Assembly: GCA_035293765.1 (NCBI GenBank)
Contig: DATGMF010000082.1
Location: 10,115 to 74,114 of the forward strand
DNA length: 64,000 bases
Direction: 5' to 3'
Source: DASRHT01 sp035293765
GTDB lineage: Bacteria; Chloroflexota; Ktedonobacteria; Ktedonobacterales; Ktedonobacteraceae
The notes under the pieces were generated by a model, which was given only the letters and a program-made list of their open reading frames with translations, was not told the origin of the DNA and searched no databases. Position numbers and translations under genes: made by a program. The stretch's first letter is position 1. The number at the start of each line of letters is the position of its first letter. Positions 25,096 to 32,301 of this stretch are shown here, piece by piece.

Positions 25096-25626
25096 CTATC
25101 CTTCCTCGCGCTGGCGCTGCAACCACTGCTGTAACGTCTCTTCCGCCTGATAAAGAATATTGATCTCATTTTGATACGTCAGGCGGCGGCAGGCTTCGCT
25201 CAGCGGAAACCACTGCACCTGATCGTATTCATGATCGTGCAGCGCAGTATCACCCCCGATGGCCTCTAATAAAAAGTGACGCACTTGCTTGTGATAACGC
25301 ACCTGACTACGCACAAAAGAGTACGAGATGCTGCCAATATAAGCGAGCAAGCGAACTTGCAATCCCGTCTCTTCTTGCACTTCCCGCACAGCCACCTGCT
25401 CTATTGTTTCACCCGGCTGCGGTGTTCCTTTGGGCAAGGTCCACATTCCTGCGTGGCTTCGCCCAACCAGTACCACTTCCATCGCTACAATGCAATTGGA
25501 ATCTGAAGCGTCCTGCTCCAGATAATTTTGGTCCGCAGTAAACTCTGCTCCAGGAGGGTGCATTGGAGCAAGACGGAAAACAACCCCACCCGCCGAGTAT
25601 GCCCGCATTGTTCGATATCGCTCCAT
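25096..25626 (-). CDS. Nudix hydrolase (Ap4A/MutT-like)
   Basis: A 176-residue Nudix enzyme. The box GxxxxxExxxxxxxREUxEExGU appears at about 66-88 as GTPQPGETIEQVAVREVQEE followed by TGLQ, with the metal-binding glutamates intact. WTLPKGTPQPGE and the C-terminal WFPLSEACRRLTYQNE point to the diadenosine-tetraphosphate or general house-cleaning branch. First gene of a three-gene minus operon. Confidence 0.9.
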   Translation of the reverse strand: MERYRTMRAYSAGGVVFRLAPMHPPGAEFTADQNYLEQDASDSNCIVAMEVVLVGRSHAGMWTLPKGTPQPGETIEQVAVREVQEETGLQVRLLAYIGSISYSFVRSQVRYHKQVRHFLLEAIGGDTALHDHEYDQVQWFPLSEACRRLTYQNEINILYQAEETLQQWLQRQREEG

Positions 25627-25979
25627 GTCTCGCGATGTACCCTCTCTATACCACCAATGTGCGGCGAGTGCCCTGCTTCACTCCACAAATTCTTGAGGAC
25701 ATGGGCATGCCATCCAGCACACCCGTTATACTTTGCTATCCCGTTTTATCCAGATATGATGCACTGGATTCGCTGCTATACGCTAGCTATACTATACAAC
25801 ATTTCATCGCCCTGTTGCCTGACTATTAGCCATCATGGGCAATAGACAACAAAGGCCAGGCAGAAAAAAGCAAGCCTTGCTTTTGCTATATCTGCATAGG
25901 CCAATACCCTGTACAGGAAAGACAAGATGTGCTTTCGCCGCCGAATTATGTGAGAGTATAGCGAATGACCTGCCCTGTG
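25627..25979. other. Gene-free gap (353 bp) between Nudix and URO-D genes
   Basis: No supported gene. It must hold the Nudix operon promoter (several TATA-rich minus-strand boxes near 25785-25800, none with a clear -35) and the terminator of the URO-D operon at 25864. I see no RNA gene. Confidence 0.4.
25864..25884 (-). terminator. Intrinsic terminator of the kinase-regulator-URO-D operon
   Basis: AAAAGCAA and TTGCTTTT form an 8-bp stem with a 3-nt loop. On the minus strand the hairpin runs into TTTTTT. It lies about 95 bp after the URO-D stop. Confidence 0.5.
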
Positions 25980-26969
25980 TCAAGACAGCACACGCCGAAT
26001 GGCTTCAAGGTTCCTGGCAGGCGTCTGAGGCGGAACCGAGCAACCAGGGGCTAACAGGAAGTGTCGATCCCCGGTTAATTCACGAGCCTTGACGACCTCT
26101 TCCTGCACCTGGTCCGGTGAACCATCCTTGAGCGTGGTCTTCTCTGCAACGCCGCCCATGACGGCTTTCCCAGAGCGCCTCTTGCCCTCGCCCAGGTCAG
26201 GATTGCCTTCTAATGTCGCTGCCCAGCTCAGCGCCTGCACCGGATAGGCCGCCAGCAGATCAAAGTAGATACGCGAGCCACAGTTGTGCAGGATATTAAA
26301 TTTGCTCCGGCTTTTGATGGCATCCAGAATTTCCTGGTCGTATTGTTCGCCAAATTCGCGGTACTGGTCTTCTGTCAGCAGGCCATCACGCGCCCAGCCA
26401 TTGGTGGCATAGAAGATCCCGCTGGCTCCCTGCTCCAGGCAAGCGATTGCATACGAGATCAGGGTCTCGGTAATCACTCGCAAGCCCGCATGCATAGCGG
26501 CTCGATCCTCGCGAATGCTGAGCAATACCGGCTCATCTATATTGCCGACAAGGTATTTCGCCACGCCCAGCGGACAAAAGACTGTCTGCACAAAGTAGGC
26601 ATCATAGCCAACGGCATGATTGATCAGTTGTAACGCGCGCAACTGCTCGCCAAAAGAGCCACTGTCCGGCTCTAATGGACGAATACGCTTCCAATCGGAC
26701 GCGCCTTTGATGGGACTGCTTTCAAAAATGGGCGCTTTATATTTATCGCCTGAGGGGCGATATTTCGCTCCCCAGCCCTCTACATGGTAACAGGCACGCG
26801 GATTGACTTTCATATAATCCCAATCGTAGCGGGTGAAATTCTCAACCATCGCTTCGGCCAGCGATTGGGGGCTCCACTCTCGCTCGAAATCGTGTCCCCA
26901 CATGCTCGCGGGCACGCGATCTACCGGCTCTCCATTTAACGCTGCATCAACACGTTCCTTCTTATTCAT
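25980..26969 (-). CDS. Uroporphyrinogen-decarboxylase-family protein (possible methyltransferase)
   Basis: A 329-residue URO-D-fold protein. It opens with MNKKERVDAALNGEPVDRVP and PASMWGHDFE, which is typical of the MtaA/CmuA-like branch of methylcobamide:coenzyme transfer rather than true HemE. HNCGSRIYFDLLAAYPV and FLLAPGCSVPPQTPARNLEA supply His and Cys residues that bind zinc in MtaA-type enzymes. No corrinoid protein is nearby. It starts 12 bp after the response-regulator gene and is likely cotranscribed with that two-component system. HemE activity cannot be excluded. Confidence 0.8.
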   Translation of the reverse strand: MNKKERVDAALNGEPVDRVPASMWGHDFEREWSPQSLAEAMVENFTRYDWDYMKVNPRACYHVEGWGAKYRPSGDKYKAPIFESSPIKGASDWKRIRPLEPDSGSFGEQLRALQLINHAVGYDAYFVQTVFCPLGVAKYLVGNIDEPVLLSIREDRAAMHAGLRVITETLISYAIACLEQGASGIFYATNGWARDGLLTEDQYREFGEQYDQEILDAIKSRSKFNILHNCGSRIYFDLLAAYPVQALSWAATLEGNPDLGEGKRRSGKAVMGGVAEKTTLKDGSPDQVQEEVVKARELTGDRHFLLAPGCSVPPQTPARNLEAIRRVLS

Positions 26970-26981
26970 AGCGTCCTTTCC

Positions 26982-27707
26982 TTAGTGTTGCTCTTTCAAC
27001 TCTTTGAAACGGTAGCCTACGCCACGTTCGGTCAAAATATACTGTGGATGCGCCGGGTCCTTCTCCAGTTTCTGACGGAGATAGGTGATGTACAGGCGCA
27101 GGTAATGAGCCTCGTCGCGATACTCTCGTCCCCAGACTTTTGAGAGCAGCGTCTCATGTGTCAGCAAACGGCCCGCGTTACTGACAAGATGATAGAGGAG
27201 GCGATATTCAGTTGGGCGCAAAGCAACCTTTTCGCCACGCACGATGACTTCACGGCGCGAAAAGTCGATCTTCAAATCGTCATCAACGACGATCTCCGTT
27301 TTGCGTGAGGGTGGAGGCATCAACGAGCGGCGCAAGAGCGCGCGGATGCGTAAGAGCAATTCGCGCGGGCTGAATGGCTTGGCGAGATAATCATCGGCTC
27401 CCAGATCCAGGCCGCGAATGCGATCCTGCTCGCTCTGACGTACCGTGAGCATAATCACCGGCACGCTGGACACTTCGCGTAGCGCGTGCAGCGTCTCGAA
27501 GCCATCCATTTCGGGCATCATCACATCCAGTATCACCAGGTCGGGGAGATACTCACGCAATTTTTCCAGAGCTTCAAGGCCGTCACTGGCCTCAATGACG
27601 TGATAGTGTTCCAATTCCAGGTTCATACGGACAAAATCGCGAATGCGCGGCTCATCATCCACGATCAAAATCGTCATATCACGCTGATCAAATGCTTCCT
27701 TCTCCAT
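26982..27707 (-). CDS. OmpR/KdpE-type response regulator
   Basis: A 241-residue regulator read from the ATG at 27707, one base after the kinase stop codon; an open extension upstream lies inside the kinase gene and is not used. Receiver: D17/D18, phospho-acceptor D61 (LVILDVMMPEMDG), T88 and K110 (AKPF). The C-terminal winged helix has ALRPTEYRLLYHLVSNAGRL, VWGREYRDEAHYLRLYITYL and RGVGYRF. The pattern is closest to KdpE-like regulators, but no kdp genes are present. Cotranscribed with the kinase before it and a URO-D-family gene after it. Confidence 0.93.
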   Translation of the reverse strand: MEKEAFDQRDMTILIVDDEPRIRDFVRMNLELEHYHVIEASDGLEALEKLREYLPDLVILDVMMPEMDGFETLHALREVSSVPVIMLTVRQSEQDRIRGLDLGADDYLAKPFSPRELLLRIRALLRRSLMPPPSRKTEIVVDDDLKIDFSRREVIVRGEKVALRPTEYRLLYHLVSNAGRLLTHETLLSKVWGREYRDEAHYLRLYITYLRQKLEKDPAHPQYILTERGVGYRFKELKEQH

Positions 27708-27708
27708 G

Positions 27709-29304
27709 CTAAAACACCACCATCGGTAAATGCGCTTTCTCCTCACGCGGCAAACTAAACGAAAATGTCGAACCCTGGCGCAGCGTGCTCTCAACCCAGA
27801 TGCGCCCTCCATGCGCTTCAACGATAGCGCGGCAAATGTAGAGTCCCAGGCCCGCACCTGGAGCTGAGCGGGAGTGAGCATCGCTGGCACGCTGGAACCG
27901 GTCGAAAATCTGCTCCTGATCCCGCAACGAGATCCCCATGCCCGCGTCGCTCACACCCACAATCACCTCGTCGCCGGTGACGCGGCAACTGATCGTCAGG
28001 CGAGCCTGCCTGGGCGAATACTTTACGGCATTGTCCAGCAAATTCTGTAACACTTCTTCGATACGTTCTCTATCAGCCATCACCGTCGGCAGGTTGGGCG
28101 GGATCGCCAGCGTTACGCTCACGCCAGGGCTTTTAGCTTTGAGCCGGCGTACAACCCCCTGGATCAACGGGGAAAGGTCGAGGGCGGAGAGCTCCATTTG
28201 TAGCCCCCCTGCCTGAATGCGCGAGGCATAAAGCAGATTCCCTACCAGTTTGTTCAGGCGGTCCGCCTCCTCCTCAATGGCAACCAGGCGGGAATGCAGC
28301 GCATCGGCATCTAGCTTCGCATCGGTGCGCGCCAGCGTCGAAGCATACCCCTTAATAATTGCTATCGGCGTTTGCAGTTCGTGCGAAATCACCGAGATGA
28401 ATGTCGAACGCTGCTCCTCCTGTTCGCGCTCGCGCGTCAGGTCGCGCACATTGAGGATGCCATTCATCGGCTCCCCCCACGGCGAACGTATACAGGACGC
28501 GGTCACACTGACTTCAATACGCTGGCCGTCGCGGGCGACAATCACCATTTCCCGATTAATCACTTCCTGACCGGCAAACACCTGCAAAATGGGCGAATTT
28601 TGCAAACCAGGATCGCTACCCTGGCGATCCTTTGGGCGTAAAACCTCGAAATAGAAACGTCCCAACACTTCACTCTCTCGCCATCCGGTCAACCGCTCCA
28701 TTGCCGGATTAAAATCGATAATGCGCAGGGCGTTATCGACGGTGAGGATGCCCTCGGCGCTGTGCTGAAAGATAGCAGCCAGGCGGCTCTGTTCTTTCAC
28801 GAGCGATTGCGATTTCAAGGCAAAACGCAAGCCGGTGGCAAGCTGCGCGATGAACAGGCGGAGCGTCTTCTCATCACTATCAAACGCAAGGCACTCATTC
28901 CTCCTGGCAGGCCGCAGGAAGTGCAGCACCCCTATCGGCCCGGCGGCATCATTGACCATCAGCGAGCAACGTTCAATCTCCTGTTGCTCAGCTTTGTCTG
29001 GCTCGATTCCCAACCGCAGCGCCAGTTCCGGGGTGATACGCTCGGCTACTAGCGGTCGCTGCGAGCTCGGCTGCATCCCCTCCTGGGCGCAGGATAACAG
29101 CACAGGCAGCGCCAGCTCATTTAATCGGTAGAGCGTATACTCAGAGCTACTTTGCGGGTCAAACGCCTCATTCGACACCACGAAGACACCGCTATCGCCA
29201 TGCAGCAAGCGAATGGCGCTCCCGACGAGGATCGTCAACTGGTCGAGTGCATCCCCCCCTTGCCGCCCCTGAAACCAGGACATATTCAGCTCCGCTGTGG
29301 ACAT
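27709..29304 (-). CDS. Soluble GAF-PAS sensor histidine kinase
   Basis: A 531-residue cytoplasmic kinase with no membrane helix. A GAF-like region at about 15-165 contains GVFVVSNEAFD and GPIGVLHFLRPARR. A PAS domain at about 175-300 contains FQHSAEGILTVDNALRIIDF and GWRESEVLGRFYFEVLRP. HisKA follows with FISVISHELQTPIAIIKGYA carrying the phospho-acceptor His. The ATPase part has LLDNAVKYS, VSDAGMGISLRD and GAGLGLYICRAIVEAHGG. First gene of a kinase - regulator - URO-D operon. The input may be a small ligand or redox cue. Confidence 0.93.
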   Translation of the reverse strand: MSTAELNMSWFQGRQGGDALDQLTILVGSAIRLLHGDSGVFVVSNEAFDPQSSSEYTLYRLNELALPVLLSCAQEGMQPSSQRPLVAERITPELALRLGIEPDKAEQQEIERCSLMVNDAAGPIGVLHFLRPARRNECLAFDSDEKTLRLFIAQLATGLRFALKSQSLVKEQSRLAAIFQHSAEGILTVDNALRIIDFNPAMERLTGWRESEVLGRFYFEVLRPKDRQGSDPGLQNSPILQVFAGQEVINREMVIVARDGQRIEVSVTASCIRSPWGEPMNGILNVRDLTREREQEEQRSTFISVISHELQTPIAIIKGYASTLARTDAKLDADALHSRLVAIEEEADRLNKLVGNLLYASRIQAGGLQMELSALDLSPLIQGVVRRLKAKSPGVSVTLAIPPNLPTVMADRERIEEVLQNLLDNAVKYSPRQARLTISCRVTGDEVIVGVSDAGMGISLRDQEQIFDRFQRASDAHSRSAPGAGLGLYICRAIVEAHGGRIWVESTLRQGSTFSFSLPREEKAHLPMVVF

Positions 29305-29464
29305 AGATGTTTCATCAAATCACCAAAGCAATTTGGCGGTTTTGCTATTCCAGACAGCCAACGCTGCTGACGCGCTAGCTTCGCTCAGGCTGTCTGCAAT
29401 GAATGGCTTGCCATTAGAAAGTAACGGTGCTATTGTAACACATATCATCAGAGGTGAGTAGTTC

Positions 29465-30187
29465 ATGCATGTTGATATCTTTACGCTTTTCCCCGCCATG
29501 TTTCAGGGGCCATTGACCGAGAGCATCTTAAAACGCGCTCAGGAGCGAGGGCTGCTGACGATCACGCTGCATAATATTCGTGATGCCACGACCGATAAGC
29601 ATCATATCGTTGACGACTACCCCTATGGCGGCGGCGCCGGCATGGTGATGAAGCCCGAGCCGATTTTCGCAGCCGTCGAGGCGGTTTACCAGAGTGGTCC
29701 GATTATCTTGTTGACGCCTCAGGGACGCATTTTCACCCAGCAAATCGCCCGCGAGCTTGCCCAGGAGCCGCGTTTGACGCTCCTCTGTGGTCATTACGAG
29801 GGGATCGATGAGCGGGTGCGCGCACATCTTGTTACTGACGAAATTTCTATCGGCGATTATGTGCTGACAGGTGGCGAGCTGGGGGCGATGGTGATTGTTG
29901 ACGCGGTGAGCCGCCTTATCCCTGGCGTATTGACCGAAGGCTCGACCGACGAGGAATCGCATAGCAACTCTCTGTTGGAATACCCACAATATACCCGTCC
30001 CGCCGAATTTCGCGGCTGGCGCGTCCCCGATATCCTGCTCTCGGGGCACCACGAGCAGGTCGCGCGCTGGCGTCGCAAGCAATCGCTCAAGATCACTCGC
30101 CAGCGCCGCCCTGACCTCTTCGCAAAGCTGGATTTGAGCAGCAAAGCCGATATGAAGTTATTGAAGGAGATGGAGGAAGAGGAATAA
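29465..30187 (+). CDS. trmD: tRNA (guanine-37-N1)-methyltransferase
   Basis: A 240-residue SPOUT enzyme that methylates G37 of tRNAs to prevent frameshifting, using S-adenosylmethionine in a trefoil knot. Family landmarks are DIFTLFPAMFQGPLTESILK, DDYPYGGGAGMVMKPEP, LCGHYEGIDERVRAHL and SIGDYVLTGGELGAMVIVDA. Length is normal. AGAGGTGAG precedes the ATG. It is outside the usual rpsP-rimM-trmD-rplS operon and stands alone, divergent from the kinase gene. Confidence 0.97.
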   Translation: MHVDIFTLFPAMFQGPLTESILKRAQERGLLTITLHNIRDATTDKHHIVDDYPYGGGAGMVMKPEPIFAAVEAVYQSGPIILLTPQGRIFTQQIARELAQEPRLTLLCGHYEGIDERVRAHLVTDEISIGDYVLTGGELGAMVIVDAVSRLIPGVLTEGSTDEESHSNSLLEYPQYTRPAEFRGWRVPDILLSGHHEQVARWRRKQSLKITRQRRPDLFAKLDLSSKADMKLLKEMEEEE

Positions 30188-30224
30188 CGTTACTTTACAT
30201 ATTGTAAGATTATTTATCAGGTAC

Positions 30225-30254
30225 TTGACAAGTAGAAGAGTTTAATAGTAGAAT
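30225..30254 (+). promoter_or_regulatory. Promoter of the two-gene unknown cassette
   Basis: TTGACA (30225-30230), an 18-bp spacer and TAGAAT (30249-30254), about 30 bp before the first start codon. It gives the cassette its own strong promoter, independent of trmD. Confidence 0.65.
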
Positions 30255-30284
30255 TAGAATGCAAACTTTTATGAATGGTTGCTG

Positions 30285-31286
30285 ATGAAAAAGACCAATC
30301 CAGAAACTCATCAGGTCTGTAGATCCTTGCTACAGAAAGCTGTTCGCCGTGGCAACACACGTTTAACGCGTGAGGTCGCGCGCCATCTGTACGATATTGG
30401 TGATACGAGCTGGCTTAGGTCACGTACAGCCATCATCACCTTTGAGGAATGCTGGCCGCTAGGAGCTCAACAAAGTAATCAGACCAATATAGATGGCATC
30501 CTTGAAACGCTCACCAATACAGCAAAAGCTATAAAGGTAAAGGATGCTGCCGGTCTCGGTTCATTGGCATACGAGTATTCAACCGGGGATCGCTCTGTCT
30601 TACTCAATGTGTCTGAAGATAAAGCCATCGAACAGGTTTGCAAAGCGATAAAAGAACCTGAGAGATTTTGGGATTGGGCCAAAAAAACTTGTTCTAATAA
30701 TGAGCAGCTAGCTCTTGTTGCATCAGCGCATAAGGCTTATCGTCGCGGTGGGTGGCCCTGGGATAGAGCCTTTATGCAGGCCGCGGCTTATCTTGCTGTC
30801 AGTACAAACAGGCTTGAAGTCCTTCCTTCTGCGCCTAAGCAAGAGGATTTTCCTCTCTGGGTGGCATTAGACAAACATACTGATCATGGGAAAGCAGCGC
30901 TCAGGGAAACGGCGAAAATCATTGGCCTCTCAGCACGTCAAATGATGTGGGTGAGTTTTTACTGCGAAAGTGCGCTTTTGAATGATGCAACCGATTCATA
31001 CTGGTGGTCCAGGGAAATACAATGGCGATTGAGCCGATTCGGTCTGGATTACGATAAAGCAAAAGCCATTTGGAGCAAAGCTCAGCCTATTATTGCAGAG
31101 ATATTGAAGGAGCAGACGCAATGGCTACAAGAGCATCTTAACCAATCGGTCTCCAGTGACTGCACACAGAAGGCGGTAGAAGCACCCTACTCGCAAGAGG
31201 GCTTATGGAAGCTACCAACAAGTGAGGCGACTTTTAACGTGCAATCCTTGAGCCAACCCGTTCAGAGCTCTTTACCAGGCTTCTAA
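30285..31286 (+). CDS. Unknown helical protein with RarA/clamp-loader C-terminal character
   Basis: From the ATG at 30285 the product has 333 residues (a TTG two codons earlier is possible; no good ribosome site is seen for either). I do not recognise a named family. The opening block CRSLLQKAVRRGNTRLTREV, then ARHLYDIGD and FEECWPLG, and the later WVALDKHTDHGKAALRETAK recall the helical collar at the C-terminus of RarA/MgsA-type AAA+ proteins, but no ATPase domain or Walker motif is present. The rest is helical and Trp-rich. Base composition is visibly less GC-rich than in flanking trmD and ftsK. It forms a cassette with the next gene. Confidence 0.7.
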   Translation: MKKTNPETHQVCRSLLQKAVRRGNTRLTREVARHLYDIGDTSWLRSRTAIITFEECWPLGAQQSNQTNIDGILETLTNTAKAIKVKDAAGLGSLAYEYSTGDRSVLLNVSEDKAIEQVCKAIKEPERFWDWAKKTCSNNEQLALVASAHKAYRRGGWPWDRAFMQAAAYLAVSTNRLEVLPSAPKQEDFPLWVALDKHTDHGKAALRETAKIIGLSARQMMWVSFYCESALLNDATDSYWWSREIQWRLSRFGLDYDKAKAIWSKAQPIIAEILKEQTQWLQEHLNQSVSSDCTQKAVEAPYSQEGLWKLPTSEATFNVQSLSQPVQSSLPGF

Positions 31287-31370
31287 ACTTGCGCCATCAA
31301 GGAAAGGATCAACGTATCTAAAGGCTTGGAAGGTCTTTAGTAGATGTTAATTTATAGGTGGGGATGGTAG

Positions 31371-32267
31371 ATGATTACAGGTGGCAATATAGATCGTTTA
31401 GTCAGGCTCTTTGCAACAAGGGATGTAAAGTTATTTCACGCTTGTCAATTCCTCGATTTCCTTTCTTATCTCAAATTAGGTGGCATCCCATCGCATGATT
31501 GCCTCGAAAAAGCAAACTTACCCTTCACGCCTCTCGAAACGGATGAAAATGATAAAGCGAACGGGGTCTGGGATAAGGTCTTTGTAAACCTCTCTGATTT
31601 TGGGACAACTTTTGCTAATGGTGGTAACGGAGTTCCTAATCCTTACGGCCCAATTCTGATCCAGGTTCGTCCTGCTGTATTACTCGAAGCCACTGACATA
31701 GCGATTAGTCTGAGATCGGCGGGCGCACAAAATTTCGACAGGGAAAAGGAGGCGCTAAAGACTCTGGAGGATGTCAACAAATTGTTTACCCATCCTGCAA
31801 ATATAGGAAGTCCTGAAAGCCAATATGTAAAGTATCGAAAAGCTTTACGCGAAGATTTCCAATACGCAGATGCTGCCGACCCTGAAATAAGCTGTAGCGT
31901 ATCAAAGGATTTTCTCCCTTTTCATCATGGAACTGTGGTGATCGTTGATCCCTATATTATTCAAGGGAGACCACTATACGATTGGGTTCGACAGAAAATT
32001 CAAGATTACAAGTGGAAAATTTTTGTGCGTGAGCGTACGGGTAGACAACCTAAATGGCACTCTAGAAAACGCCTTTACAATGAGCTATCTGAAGTTATCT
32101 CTGCTGGAACTTTGCTATTACAGGACCTCCTCCAAAAAGAGATCAGCACCGATATGGGAGAATGGGCACAAACGATCAGAGCGGCAAACCTAGATCTTCA
32201 GTTCCGGCGTTTCGCCAGATACCTCCATTACGGAACGCTGGAATATAGTTATAGCTTGGATAGGTAG
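31371..32267 (+). CDS. Unknown protein with possible DarT-like ADP-ribosyltransferase motifs
   Basis: A 298-residue protein without membrane segments. Not recognised with confidence. Near the N-terminus LFHACQFLDFLSYLKLGGIP puts H23 in the place of the conserved His of DarT-like ADP-ribosyltransferases. VFVNLSDFG at 70-78 and NPYGPILIQVRP at 90-101 resemble the central block of that fold. DPEISCSVSKDFLPF places E172 like the catalytic Glu motif. All this is by-eye resemblance. It lies 84 bp after the helical protein gene on the same strand and shares its lower GC content. A toxin role is a hypothesis only. Confidence 0.65.
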   Translation: MITGGNIDRLVRLFATRDVKLFHACQFLDFLSYLKLGGIPSHDCLEKANLPFTPLETDENDKANGVWDKVFVNLSDFGTTFANGGNGVPNPYGPILIQVRPAVLLEATDIAISLRSAGAQNFDREKEALKTLEDVNKLFTHPANIGSPESQYVKYRKALREDFQYADAADPEISCSVSKDFLPFHHGTVVIVDPYIIQGRPLYDWVRQKIQDYKWKIFVRERTGRQPKWHSRKRLYNELSEVISAGTLLLQDLLQKEISTDMGEWAQTIRAANLDLQFRRFARYLHYGTLEYSYSLDR

Positions 32268-32301
32268 AGCCATATTAATTAACGTTAAGAGGAGAGAGCC
32301 C

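Noticed and set aside
24752..25169. Longer version of the two-helix membrane protein starting at 25169
   Set aside because: The extra 28 residues overlap the Nudix coding end in another frame, while the ATG at 25085 has a good ribosome site.
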